Positions 46,100 through 58,521 of a stretch of DNA of 64,000 nucleotides are shown in pieces. A program made the position numbers and the translations under genes. Location: NCBI GenBank assembly GCA_022385755.1, contig MU278367.1:1-64000 (forward strand), written 5' to 3'. Positions within the stretch are counted from its first letter, which is position 1. Each line of letters starts with the position of its first letter. The stretch is from Trametopsis cervina. Taxonomy: Eukaryota; Basidiomycota; Agaricomycetes; Polyporales; Irpicaceae. Below the pieces are notes generated by a model. That model was not told where the DNA came from and ran no database searches. It saw only the letters and a list, made by a program, of their open reading frames with translations.

Positions 46100-47205
46100 T
46101 GGGTTAATGGCGGCGCAGTTCTACTCTAATTCGGAGGAGAGATTCTGCACGGTGGCAGAATGAAAGAACGAATCTAATTGTGCTTCCAGTTTGATTTTGG
46201 GTGTAGCTAACTCCGCACTTCTTGTAGCCAGATGGCCTGAGGTGGCCGCCACAAAGTGAAGCGTGTATAAAGCTAGCTCTTGCATGCACTGTGGCGATAA
46301 GAAAGTAGGGAGATATTGATCAATGACGGCGATGCTCTCACGTGATAAATTCACAGTTCCGAAAGATAAATTCAGCATATGGGCAGAATGAAATGAAAGA
46401 ACGAATCCAATGTGTCTAATTGTGGTTTCAGTTCGAACTTAACTGTAGCCATCGCCGCCTCTTCTCTGTAGCCAGATGGCCTGATGTGACCGCCACCAAG
46501 TGAAGTGTGTATAAAGCTGGCTCTTCCATCCACCGTAGTGATAGGAAAGTAGGGAGATATTGATCAGTGACGTTCTGATTCGTGATAAATACACAATTGC
46601 AGTCTTGATTGGAGGAGAAATTCTGCACGGCGGCAGAATGAAAGAATGAAGCCAATATCTCTAATTGTGGTTTCAGTTCGCCAATATTCTAATCATGCTT
46701 GCTTCCTGTTTGAATTTCGCTGTGGCTATCTCCCTAATTGTGGTCTCAGTTCGCCACAAAGTTTCTACTCACGCTTCGGTTTTGAATCTGGCTGTGGCTA
46801 TCGCCGCCCCTCTATTCAGCCAGATGGCCGCCACAAAGTGAAGTGTGGGTAAAGCTTGCTGTTGCATCTACCGTGGTGATAGGAAAGTAGGGAGATGTTG
46901 ATCAGTGGCGTAGTAAATCTCGGCGATACGCTCACACACGATTGTACTCTAATTTGGAGGGGAAATTCTGCACGGTGGCAGAATGAAAGAGTAAAGCCAA
47001 TTTGTCTCATTGCGGTTTCAGTTCGCCAATATTCCTAATCGTGCTTCCAGTTTGAATTTCGCTGTGGCTATCTCCCTAATTGTGGTTTCAGTTCGCCACA
47101 AAGTTTCTACTCACGCTTCCATTCTGAATTTGGGTGAGACTATCTCCGCCTCTTCTTGTCGCCAGATGGCCTGAGGTGACCGCCACAAAGTGTGACAATT
47201 ACCAG
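46100..47205. repeat. Imperfect tandem repeat, about four units of 210-345 bases
   Basis: The phrase CCAGATGGCCTGAGGTGACC (or a close variant) followed by GCCACAAAGTGAAGTGTG occurs at about 46230, 46475, 46820 and 47165. Other shared blocks are GAAAGTAGGGAGATATTGATCA, GAGGAGAAATTCTGCACGG and GGCAGAATGAAAGA, GGTTTCAGTTCGCCA, and TTTGAATTTCGCTGTGGCTATC. Units differ by substitutions and internal duplications: the GTTTCAGTTCGCCA block is doubled in units three and four. No coding frame survives across units. It is probably a minisatellite or a decayed tandem array. Confidence 0.75.
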
Positions 47206-47654
47206 AGTATGAAATACTGCATAACCTGAACTTTACAACTGCGTTCCAAAACGATGGATGAGGAGACGTGAGCGGCGATAAATAAGAATACCGCTACACC
47301 GCGTCAAGATGCCCTTCCAAAAGAAGGTGAGTGTGCAGGTGGTCCAGTACAGTACGCGCGGACGTCCAAACGTTCTGGCGTGACACAAACGTGACAGGAC
47401 GCGTCTACAGTAGCGCAGCCCAGCGGCGCATGACCGCGGGAAGATCTGATCTGCCATAATCTTGTTTGTTCTGACGGGCTTCGTGCGCACTAAGACGGTC
47501 GCTCCATACGGTCATCTCGCCTGCCCCGGCCCAAGCACAAGCAACGGCCCACATTGGCGTGCTCAGCCAGGCGTACAGCTGACACCGGCGATGCGTTTTG
47601 CTTGAGGTGGTGACTTGGCGGGTGGGTGCTATTCGATCCGGGACCCGAGGGCTG

Positions 47655-47730
47655 CTGGACTGTACTGGACTGTACTGTACTGTACCCTTGATTGGACTGG
47701 ATTGGATTGGATTGGATCGGAATGGATGAA
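47655..47730. repeat. Simple repeats, GTACTGTACT and GGATT runs
   Basis: GGACTGTACTGGACTGTACT with a further GTACTGTACC is followed by GGACTGGATTGGATTGGATT, a five- to ten-base simple repeat. It is non-coding. Confidence 0.75.
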
Positions 47731-49312
47731 TCCGACTGGGGAGGGAGGAGGGGCCGGTAGGTCTTCCGCTGTATGTCTGTCAGTCGATGCTATTGCTATT
47801 GCTATTGATACACACATTCCATTCACAGACACGAACATCGAAAAAAGTCTTTCCAATTTCGTATATACGCGGTAAGTTTGCACACGCACGAGACGGTACT
47901 GTACCCACATAGCACCCGGTGGCTGAGAGATCAAACTTACAGGAATTTACTACTGCCTATCCCATCAAATGCCAAATGTACAATGCGACCTGCGTCCGTT
48001 TGCTTTGCTTGTGTGCGGGTGAAAGCACAATATCACTCGCTTACGTTAGTATCGCCGCCCAGGTGAAATTTGATTGGGGGTTCTTCCCCGCACGCACGCA
48101 CGCACGCCTCGCTCGACAACCAGCCAGCATGGGGGGTCGTGAAGCAGCTTCACAGGGTATGTCGTCATCCGACACAAGGTGTGTTGTGCGAGTCCCCCTT
48201 GACCGACCCGAAAGGATCGTCGTCGCCATCTCTATCCCTGTGAATCATATCATATCATCTTCCGCCACGTCGACTGACACTTCATTCACGCTAGCCGCCG
48301 CCTTCGCCTTCGCTGAATGCACGCGCCCCCATCTGTCTGTGTCAACATAGGCTCTTACCCAGGTTATCCGTCGCGCATCTCTCGCTCGCTCGTCCCGGCA
48401 CGCGTTGCGAGCGATGATGAATCGTCGCGGGCCACGTGCATATGCATGACTGACAGACATTTTGTGTTTCAAGCTTCGACACCACCACCATCGGAGTCAG
48501 GCGCTGAGAAACGACGCTTGCACTTCGGATATTCGACATACAGACCGTCCAGGCGGACTGACCTTGTGCCCGGGCGAGTGTTTGCTAACGCTGCGTTCTG
48601 CGTATGGGCATCACAGTCTTCATACCGTCCCAAGCGCGACTGACTGATTGGTCCCAGTCGAGATCCCATCCCTCGCAGGGCATCATATTGATCAGTGCCC
48701 TCATGATAGGTGAGTGCCTTGTGATGTTTCTTTTCAGGCTGCAGATGCAGAGCATCACATTGACTCGTGCCCGCATGATTAGGTCGTCCCTTGTGAGCGA
48801 TCTCACCCGTCCCAGGCCATGTCCCCTGCACGGACCTATCGGATTCCAGCGTGCAGTTATCGAACCGCGTACCGCACAGGCGGTCCCGCAAGCCACCTCG
48901 TATCACGCTGACGCTGTCGCACACTTCAATATACACGTGAGCGACCGTCTGCGCGAGTGGAGCTTACGCGAAGTTTGTGGTCAATCCGAGGCAGAGCCGT
49001 GGGCGTGCTTCCTGCAAGTCACAATAGGCGTCGCCGGTGTTCAGGTGCGCGCGCACACACACACCAGCCACCCAGCGGGTGTAGTTCCTGGCTTGTCACG
49101 CGGTCCATTCGACTGCTTTCGAGCAGTCGCAGGATGTGTATGTATGGCCAACATGCCCGCTTTCCGACCCCCCTCGACCGCATCTGGCATTCCGCAGGAA
49201 GAACCGCGAGCTGATATGCCCCAAACTATGCGTATGCGCATTGTGTGCGCGCGAGTCATGTGGACCGGGAGGTGCGCATGGCTGAGTCTTCGGGCGGCGC
49301 GCACAGAGCACA

Positions 49313-49319
49313 TATAAGG
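49313..49319 (+). promoter_or_regulatory. TATA-like box of the GH55 gene
   Basis: TATAAGG lies about 140 bases before the ATG at 49455, with pyrimidine-rich sequence (TCTCTCTCTCCTCCTCTTAC) between. The position is plausible for a core promoter. Confidence 0.45.
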
Positions 49320-49454
49320 ACGGCTCGAAGGTGGAGAGGGAGCCTCAGAGCCCAGAGTTCGTGTCTCTTCTCGCGGTCGAGAACCCTCTCTCTCTCTCCT
49401 CCTCTTACACCTGCTCTGCTCTGCTCTGTTCGCGGGCCTCAGCACATCGTCGCC

Positions 49455-52400
49455 ATGTACCATCCTCGCATGCCCAACGTTCTCCTCGCCCTCGGCACGC
49501 TCCTCGGCGCACTGACCGTCATGGTCAGCGCGCTGGGCTCGACGTGCTCGTCGCCGCTGACCAAGGGCAGCGCGGGCCCCAACGACCCGTTCTGGCTGCA
49601 GAACATCCAGCATCAAGGTGCGTTCTTGGTTGCTCCACTCTGCGCATCTTGCCTCCGCTTCTTCTGATTCGCTGGTTATAGGCACCGCCGCCTTCAACAG
49701 CAACCCGGGCACCTACAAGGTCTTCCGCAACGTCAAGGTAACGCGCCACACACCCCATCGTTGTGCCGTGATTTGAACTCATTGCGCGTGTTATTTTTAT
49801 ATAGGACTTTGGTGCAAAGGGGGACGGCACGACAGACGACACTGCTGCGATCCAGTAAAGCATTCCTCCTCATACCAGATCCGTTGATATATGTGTTACT
49901 GACCCGATGATCAGAAACGCAATAAGCTCCGGTGGCCGCTGTGGGCAGGGCTGCGACTCCACTACGTCAGTCCCGCGAAGTCGCTTCCTTCTATTCTCGC
50001 TACGACTTCGCAGGCGTCTGACATGCCTTATTTGTGGAATCTAGCACACAGCCCGCGGTCGTCTTCTTCCCCACCGGGTAAGTCCTGATTCCTCGACGTT
50101 CGTGGGAGTTTGGGTAGTGTATCTGACAGCGATGTGTTGGATGTGTGAAGAACGTACAAAATCTCCGCGCCCATCCCGCTGTACTACCAGACCCAGCTTA
50201 TCGGTGACGCCCGGAAGCTGCCGACTCTCCTCGCTGCGTCCAACTTTGCCGGTATTGCCCTCCTCGGTGCGTTGCCTTTCGTGTTTATTTGGTGAGGTGA
50301 TTGTGATGGGGGCTCATTGCGGTTCGTTTGTCGTTGTGCAGATGCTGACCCCTACCTCGCCGGTGGGGCTCAGTGGTATGTCAACCAGGACAACTTGTAA
50401 GTGGTTTTCCTTGATACCCCGCGTGCGATGATATTCTTGTCGACTGACGGCGGTGGACCTACCTCTGCAGCTTCCGCTCGGTCCGCAACTTCGTCATCGA
50501 CCTCCGCCAGCAGGCCAGCGCGACTGGTATCCACTGGCAGGTCTCCCAGGCGACGTCGCTGTTCAATGTCATCTTCCAGATGACGGGCAGCAACCAGGGT
50601 ATCTTCATGGAGAACGGCAGTGGTGGTATGCTCGGTGGTACGTGTCCTTTTGGCTTGGGCCGCATGTATGCTGATTTTTTTGGTCGTCGGGTTGTAGACC
50701 TCGTCTTCAACGGTGGTAGCATCGGTGCTACGTTCGGCAACCAGCAGTATGTCCCATTTTGCTGGATGCGACGTGCTTTTTCTCACACGCCACTAGATTC
50801 ACGGCCCGTAACCTCACCTTCAACGGTGTTGCAACCGGTATGTCTATCTCACGTCATCGTCACCTCCTGATCGCTGACATCGTCTTTTTACAGCCGTATG
50901 TACTTCCTTGAGCGAGATATATCCGCAGATTTTCTCACAGCATGTCACATTAGGTTAACGGTATCTGGAACTGGGGATGGACCTTCCAAGGTACGATATC
51001 TTCTTCAAAGTCAGACCATGAGCTTACTTTCTGTTTATCGTCAGGTGTCACGATCAACAATGCCCAAGTCGGCTTCGACCTCGTGACCGGCGGGAACTCT
51101 AACACTGCCGCACAGGGTGTCGGCGGTGAAGCGATCATCGACGCTGTGGTCACCAACACACCCATCTTCGTCCGCAACAGCGCGGCGAGCAACGGCGTCC
51201 TGCACGGCTCCCTCGTCCTCAACAACGTCAAGCTCACCAACGTCCCCATCGCTGTTGGCGTGAACGGCGGCGCGACCATCGTACGTTCTTCCTTTAACTG
51301 CCGCTTCGAAGATGGTGGAAATGCTAACGCCAATATAGCTCAACGGCGGCACGACCACCATCAACTCCTGGGCGCAGGGCAACGTCTACCACGGCACCAA
51401 CCAGAACCCCACGTTCACCCAGGGCAACATCGGAGCTATCCAGAAAGCATCGAACTTGCTTGATAGCGCGGGACGTATCGTATCGAGGACGCGCCCGCAG
51501 TATGTTGACTATGCTCCGAGCGACTTTGTTAGCGTCAAGTCTCACGGTGCTAAGGTATGCTTTCGTCTTATGTGGTTAGAACGTGGTACTGATGTTGGGT
51601 GGATTGTAGGGTGATGGCCATACCGATGACACGAACGCTATCAAGAGTATCCTCTCCCAGGTTAGTCTATGCTGATCCACTAAGTCCGCAACCGTTTTAT
51701 TGACCACCGTGATACACAGTATGCTGGCTGCAAGGTCATCTTCTTCGACGCCGGTACCTACATCGTCACCAGCACCATCACCATCCCCGCCGGCACCCAG
51801 ATCGTCGGTGAGGCATGGACCGTCATCATGGGCAGCGGAAACGCCTTCTTCGACTACAACAACCCCAAACCCGTCGTCCAAGCCGGTACAGCTGGCTCGT
51901 CTGGTGTCCTCGAGATCTCCGACATCATCTTCACGACTCGTGCACCCGGTAAGCATATGCCCAAGATTCCTTATATCCGTCATCAGCTGACGCGAAATAC
52001 GCGTAGCCGCCGGTGCGATCATCCTAGAGTGGAACGTCCACGACCCCGCCGGCCAACAAGCCGCCGCGGGTACTTGGGACACACACTTGATGTACGCCTC
52101 ACCGTTTCCCATTTCAAACACGCGTGCCTGAACTAACTAACGTACTATATCATTCGCATTTGTCATCTGCAGCATTGGTGGCAGTGCGTACAATAACACC
52201 TCGCTTGCGCCCTGACCGACCGCTAACCACACTCGGACTCACAGGTGCCCAGTCCGGCCTGCAGGTCAGCCAGTGCCCCACGTCCGGCGCTGGCGGCAAC
52301 AACTGCTTCGCCGACTTCCTGGGCTTGCATTTGACGAGCGGATCGTCTGCTTATCTCGAGGTACGTACGCTGCGCCGGGCGCCGAGCCTGTCAGAAACGC

Positions 52401-52616
52401 GGTCAGATCCTAATTCATTCGTGTTTTTTTCTCGCGTTTCGCAGGGCATGTGGGTATGGCTCGCCGATCACGATCTTGACTCCCCGGGAAGCCCCCAGAT
52501 TTCCCTCTGGAGTGGACGTGGTGTCCTCTCCGAGTCGCAGGGTCCCGTGTGGCTGATTGGCACCGGTACGTTGAGCTCATCTTTGACGCAATCGAGCGCG
52601 ATACTCATGCTTTTCT

Positions 52617-52651
<35 letters not shown>

Positions 52652-53272
52652 CTAGCGAGTAAGTTGTTTTGGCGTGTGATAGTTGACACAGATATTGACG
52701 GTTTTGGCAGGCGAGCACCACATTGAGTACCAGTACTACCTGAAGGGAGCGAAGAACCACTACATTGGCTTGGCACAGACAGAAACAGTGCGTATCCACT
52801 TCCAAATATCGAGTACCGCGGGCTAACTCACTTCCTGCAGCCCTACTTCCAACCTAACCCTGTTCCCCCCGCCCCCTTCATCACGAACAGCGCTTACGAC
52901 CCCGCTCAACTTGCCCAAGGCAATGCCTGGGCCCTGACCGTCGAGAACTCCCAAAACATCCTCGTCTTCGGCGCCGGCTTCTACAGCTTCTTCAGCGTGA
53001 GTACCGACGAGCATGACACCGAAACTCAAACGGGCGCTGACTATTACCATTCTCTCTATCTGCTTATGCAGGCTTACAACCAGGCGTGCGCGAACGCCCA
53101 GAACTGCCAGTCCCAGATCGTGAACATCGACTCGAGCTCGACTATCGGCATATACAGCCTGAACACCGTCGCTACGACCTGGCAGCTCAGCGTGAACGGC
53201 CAGGGTGTCATCAACCGGTCCAAGAACCCGAACGGCTTCTCTGACACTGTTTCGGCCTGGACGCGCAACTAG
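49455..53272 (+). CDS. Secreted GH55 exo-beta-1,3-glucanase
   Basis: A signal peptide (NVLLALGTLLGALTVMVSAL) leads two parallel beta-helix halves. The first half begins VKDFGAKGDGTTDDTAAIQN and includes VVFFPTGTYKISAPIPLYYQ and WQVSQATSLFNVIFQMTGSN. The second begins VKSHGAKGDGHTDDTNAIKS with CKVIFFDAGTYIVTSTITIP and MWVWLADHDLD. It ends WQLSVNGQGVINR and AWTRN. Each DFGAKGDGxxDDTxAI motif is the start of a Pectate_lyase_3-type helix, a pair typical of family GH55. These enzymes release glucose or laminaribiose from beta-1,3-glucan, acting outside the cell on fungal walls or storage glucan. More than fifteen introns interrupt the gene; one near 52615-52655 holds a CTTT microsatellite. Two start codons are possible (49455, 49470). 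Confidence 0.9.
52615..52652. repeat. (CTTT)n microsatellite in a GH55 intron
   Basis: About eight CTTT units in a row lie inside the intron that follows the codons for VWLIGT. It is non-coding and likely length-variable. Confidence 0.85.
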
Positions 53273-54033
53273 AGATTCTGGTTCTCTCTGGTGGGCGGGC
53301 ATAGACGGGGATGGGGGTTGCCTGCTATTTTTATGATTCGTACGATTTTTCTTTTTCTATTTCTGTTTCGAGACGAGGCCAAAATGAATGTCTGCTGGTG
53401 ATGATGATTACGAATTGTTGTTTTAGTGTTAAATGTATCTGTAGTTGTGGGGATTCTGCATACGATTTATACGAATCTCTTACAGCCGTTTACCAAACGA
53501 TAGACGGGTCGTGATGAAAACATACACAGACGGACTCAGTCGGTGTGAGAATATTATCACGTGCTCGTGTGTATCGGGGCGTTCTCATTCGTCCGTAGGG
53601 GCGGCAGGCAGCGGCAGAAGCTGATTTCGAAGCCAAATTGATCGCTCAGCCTCACTCAGCCAAATTCCGGCTGTGTGTGTGTTTCATCGCCTCCGTCTAT
53701 CGTTTGGTAAACGGCTGTATGATATCACACCTGGATGCGACCACCGACGTGGTCCATACGACGAAACGAGACACTTGTCTTGGAAGTCTCACAAAGTAAT
53801 ATGCACTCCGGAATAACTGCTCGTCAGATTGCCCATCGGCAAAAGCGGTGGCCCTCTTACTAGGATCTGATACACCGGCGAAATACGCTGCACGAGGAGA
53901 ACGCCGACCGCGCAAGACATCGAGAACCGTGTACTGAGAACCTGAATATAGCGACAGAAGTGTGATGAAACCCAGAATAGTACAGGCGCATTAATTATGT
54001 CTGGCGGAAATTTATTACACGTCCATTCTCGAA
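53273..54033. other. Intergenic with MITE
   Basis: It lies between the GH55 stop and the leftward DUF6535 gene end. Apart from the MITE at 53483-53717 no feature is seen. Confidence 0.5.
53483..53717. mobile_element. 235-bp MITE with perfect 26-bp terminal inverted repeats and TA duplication
   Basis: The left end is CAGCCGTTTACCAAACGATA followed by GACGG; the right end is its exact reverse complement (CCGTCTATCGTTTGGTAAAC and GGCTG). The complementarity also takes in the A and T that belong to the flanking TA on each side. The element is therefore bounded by TA at 53481-53482 and TA at 53718-53719, the duplication left by Tc1/mariner-type transposases. It has no coding capacity, so it must depend on a transposase elsewhere. 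A diverged end of the same family is at 40827-40882. The lack of any mismatch in the inverted repeats suggests a recent insertion. Confidence 0.85.
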
Positions 54034-57000
54034 TCATCCAGACGTATGTTCATCCACCAAAATCGTGCCAGCCCGCTCTCCTCCGTCCACGTCCCTACTC
54101 GCCGTGTGTACTTCCACAGTAACATCCGGATTGTCGGCAACAGACGGTACATTCTTCATGGGGTCACCGTCGGGAAGTGCGGCAGTCTCCGCGATCCTCC
54201 CAGCCGTGTTCCCGAAGGTTACGGTATCCTGTTCATCATCGTGACTGGCATCCGCCTCAGGTCCGCGTCCATCTGACCCGGAAACAAGGGCTGCGTCGGT
54301 GTGAGGCTGAGGCCCTCCTGTAACTGTCTCTGATTCGTCGCCAGAATGTCGACCTGCCCCGCCCTCACCAGGTGCGCCCGCCCCTCCTGTAGCAGCCCCA
54401 ACTCCGACACCAGATCCCTTGCTACGTCCCGTTGACGGGCCGGCCGTGCTGTTGTCAAGATTGACCGCGCTAGATTTGCGTAGGTGCGGCTCGATGTCCT
54501 TCGCAGCTCTCTCTCTGTCCTCAGGAGTCATTTCCTGGAGCCGTCGCACCCTCCAGAGCGGCGTTTCGGGGATAGAGATTTGCATAAGCGTCAGATAAAA
54601 GCCATCGGGGATGGGAGATCTTTCTGGTTTGAATGCCGTTCGCCACGCCAGATATTTCCACTCGTCGTTGTGATCAATGAACCGGTTTGGTACATTCAAA
54701 TCGTCGACCCAGTGGAAACATTCTTTTATCTGTGCGGCTTCTTCATCTGTTCCACCATCGGGTACCGGGACGACCAGGACCAATGCAGTCAGTGCGGCAA
54801 AGACCATGCGCCAGCTTTCTGTCAAGTCCGTGTTTTTAATAGCGCTCCCGGCTTTGTACACGCTCTCCGCGAGGCTTCTGCAAGTCTTCAGTACGGACAC
54901 CCTCTTCATCTGATCTGGATGGTCTGTGGTAATGGTCTCAATGGCGGCTCTGACGCGGGATAGAGCTGGTAAAGTAACAGATCAGAATTGATATAACCGC
55001 AAGGAAAAGATTCTACAAACCTTTAATGTCTGTTTCAAACCTCGAGGTTCTCGTGTACAAATGGAATACCCTTGGGTAAGACTTGATCAGCGACGTGAGT
55101 AAGTTCCGCGCTGGCGCATCGGCGTGCGACGAAGTGACCATAAGCCTAACAGCTCCTAAACTGTGCGTGAATTCCCATGGCTCAACCGCGATGAGCTTGA
55201 TAGTGTACGATAGAGCATCATAGTGAGCCTCCGACCACTCGCCACCATGAGCAGTAGTGTCGTCGTGCAGCAGGTCGGTGAGGAACACGACAGTGTCACG
55301 GAGTGAACGTTTATTCAACACCGTCCGCCTCGGCGAGTTGTGATCGTGCGACTCAAACGAATCTATGAGCCCAATCTTGTCGAAGAAAGGCTCGACAACA
55401 GATTTGATCCGCGCGAGTGACTGTATGAGGTCCAGTTTGGACTCTCGGCACCATTGGCATGTAAGGTGCAGAAGGAATTCCAATCCCAGATCAGGTAGCG
55501 CGGAAACGGTGAATTTAACAAAAACGTCGGGTATCCGTTCCAGAGGTTCCCAGGGTGGAGGAGTGACTCTCCTGAACCCGTGGTGCGTCCAGAGTGAAAG
55601 GTGCAGGCACACAGTCCAGGAGGCTAGTCGCTGCAAGGCACCGTCGAGATCGAGAACGGAATCGGGTGGGAAGACGACGCTATGGAGCGGAAGGTGGCGC
55701 TGTAGAATAGAATGGATTGAGTCCAGCGCACGAGTAGTTGCCATGCTGCAGTCGATGATCTGAGGTTTACTCTTGAAATTTCCCTCCCACTGGACACGAT
55801 GTTGGAGAATCTTCATCATAAACTCAATGACGTCTTGGGGCGGGGCTGTGACATGCTGCAGTGCGTCGACCATTGCTGTCCCGACGATTTCGTCGTTTCC
55901 CTGCAACTCATCGGCATCTACCATGATCTCAAGATCACTAGCCTCGTATGTTGCAGCTGTCGTTTCGTTATATGGCCCTTTGGGGTTCTTGAGACGAGCA
56001 ATATATCCGTCGGCACGGACGCTGACCATATATGCAACCCTTTCAACGGTGCTGTAAGTCGGAGCTTTTATAGATATGTAACGAGCTAAGTTCTTCAAAG
56101 CTTTCATGAGCGTGGTCCATAGAGTAAGCAGACTTGCACGTATGCAAGGGCGTAGCGCGACTACAAGCGAGTCGAGCGCAGGTGTCTTGTAGGGGCAGTG
56201 GGCAGAGAAAAGGGGAGATACTGTCACAAAAAAGAAGATGAAGCCCCAGCCTGCGACCAGAGGGAGTGTCGTGTTCCTCACGCTTGAGTGCAGTTCCGCG
56301 GTGTAGAAGCAGAGGCCGACGAAGAAAAGTCCGAGTGCGAGTTGGAGGAGAAGGGGGAGACATGCGGCTATGGTCAGCACCTTCCATGTCTCCAAGCCAG
56401 CCCGCCGAAATTTGCGTATACGAAGGCGACCTTGGGGGAACGACGTCACAAACTTCATGTACTCGCGAAGCCACTGTTTCACGAGTATTCCGAACGAAGC
56501 CGTACCAAGGCTGATGATGAGACTTGCAGCCCAAAGGTCATTAATGCGAACGGCATTCGCTGAAGGCTTGAATGGCGGGGAGGAGGTGGGTGCGGGGGAT
56601 GTACTATAAATAAAGTCGCCTTGAATGGTGTAGTTCACGTTCTGCACTGACATCTGCCTCAGCGTGGTCAAGGTGGCTCCCGGTATGTCTTCTTGAAGGA
56701 GTGCAACTGCGACAACAAGGAACGACGACAGGACGGCCGAGAACAGGCCGATCTCGAAGTGTGTCAGTGTTTGTGTTGAATCATATAGAAGTAACACTAT
56801 CACGTACAAAGACGAGGAGTGTATCCACGTCGTTCTTGACGCCTTCAATCTGATCCTTGTCAAATTCGTCTACCGCTTTCTGAATGACAGTCCAGCCTAT
56901 GGGTGTATCGCGAGTGAGAATGTGCGCTGGATTCTTCTGTGAGCCCAGAGGAGCGTGTGCGGTGTTGCCAGAAACGTCCAAAGATTTGCGAGAGCTCCGT

Positions 57001-57053
57001 TTACTTTGAGACAGTCTGCGTCCCAAGCGACGCACCAGTCGCCTTGGACTCAT
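54034..57053 (-). CDS. DUF6535-type basidiomycete multi-pass membrane protein
   Basis: The first exon starts MSPRRLVRRLGRRLSQSKRS and has PIGWTVIQKAVDEFDKDQIE, then the intron GTACGTGATAG. The second exon continues IGLFSAVLSSFLVVAVALLQ, VRINDLWAASLIISLGTASF, GILVKQWLREYMKF and LPLLLQLALGLFFVGLCFYT: at least four membrane helices with the W-L-REY pattern of the DUF6535 domain. A long, mostly helical cytosolic part follows (HVTAPPQDVIEFMMKILQHR and so on). The last exon (54034-54970) adds a Ser/Gly/Asp-rich tail. Introns at about 56780-56815 and 55012-54962 keep frame. The family is expanded in mushroom genomes and has no known function; a sensor or scaffold role is only a guess. Confidence 0.82.
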
Positions 57054-58521
57054 ATCGGTGATGACGTGAGACGTGGCAAGACGCGCACAAGAAGGAGCTG
57101 TGCGATGAAGTTACCAGTGACAGTGCTGTGACCGCTATAGGATGGAGGTTACACACCTTGGGGCTGATTGTCGCGGAGAGAGCAGTGGTAGGTGCGGGGA
57201 TGAGAGACGAGTCCTTGCACTAGCAGGGCAACCGCATATAACAGATGCTGCTACAAACGCACGCCACCCTGGCGGAAAGGTCGTGTAAACCGCACGTTGT
57301 TGGAACCTGGTAATGCGCGTCCACAGCATGGTGCGAGTCATCGATACTCCATGGCAGAAAGCTCCTGGCCGCCGGAGGCATGTAATTCGATACGAACGAT
57401 CGTTTAAATTCTTCCTCTTTGCGCTAGTGTTCACTGGTCGAGTAGCATTACGTGTAGAGCACGGAGCCGAAGTCATCAGAGAGAACACGGGGTGCAGTCG
57501 CAGGCAGTGAATTAACAGACGTAGTATCGTGGCCAGGGGAGGGCTGGTGGCATCGTGAGGCCAAATCTAGTGACGTCAGCCTACTTCCATGCTGGCAGCG
57601 CAACAGCATCCCAAGGGCAATTCTATGGCAGTAAAGGATTTCTGTCAAGACCAGACCCACGCGTGGTCAACGGGGCCAGGCATGCCGTGTGTTGTATTGC
57701 ATATACAGTAAACAGCTTACCGTATCCTGTGTTTGAGCGAAGACGAATAACGTGCGGTCTCCTGCTTATGATTGGATAAGTTCAAAGGATTCGACCTGGT
57801 CATATCTTGGTGTTGTTGAAGGCTGCTACAAGTCACGTTAGTTACTATAGTACCCCATCAATTCTGCCATACGACGCACCTAGATCGTCCAAAGGAATAT
57901 GTGCTGCCGTATTCAAGGACAGCATATCGACTAGATCATGGCGGAACCCTGACAAACCTCGTCCAATCGTATGGTGGGTGGAAGACCATCTCTCGAGCGC
58001 TGATGTGCCGCGTCGACATATCTACAAGATTTGTTGCATGCATACACGTGTTTGAGGTGAATAGTGAAGAAGCACAGACGTGTGTGGCACTCACAGAGCA
58101 GAGAAGTACTGTTCCCCGTGCTAACGCCTCACAATGGACCTAAGCCGTGTTTGAGCGTGACATGAATCTTTTCACCTAATGTTGTGAGATGGGCTCGAGC
58201 CAGTACGCGCCAGGCTGGTAATTACGTAATACCGCGGAGTTCGAATAATCACGAACTTACTGACGGCTCTCGCGTTGGCGCCCTGAAGGTTACTGTATCG
58301 ACGGCTACGAAACACCTCGATAAGCCGGCTACCCGTGCTTTGCTGCTATTCATCTTAAGTGAACCAAATTTGACCAGTATAGAGGAAGGAAACCCCGTGG
58401 TGGCTCACTGTAGCTTTGAGCTCCCCTATCGAGTGAGTCCGACCTCAGCTACAGTACAGTAGTCAACGCACACATAGGTACATGATGCTCCCATTGCTAA
58501 CTTCTGCTCCCAAGAAAAGTA
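57054..58521. other. Divergent intergenic region
   Basis: No supported gene lies in these 1468 bases. Frames at 57555-57779 and 57807-58143 show no domain and change frame often. It separates the leftward DUF6535 gene from the rightward F-box gene and should hold both promoters. Confidence 0.5.

Larger units (their letters stand above)
45266..49454. other. Gene-poor 4.2-kb stretch with tandem repeats and simple sequence
   Basis: No gene is supported. The longest frame (48604-49317, +) has no family features, simple composition and is opposed by equally long frames on the minus strand. It contains an imperfect tandem repeat at 46100-47205 and short GTACT/GATTG runs at 47660-47725. Its right end is the GH55 promoter. 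Confidence 0.6.

Noticed and set aside
48604..49317. Open frame of 237 codons upstream of the GH55 gene
   Set aside because: No domain, no intron structure, simple composition, and long frames on the opposite strand in the same place; it also runs through the probable GH55 promoter.
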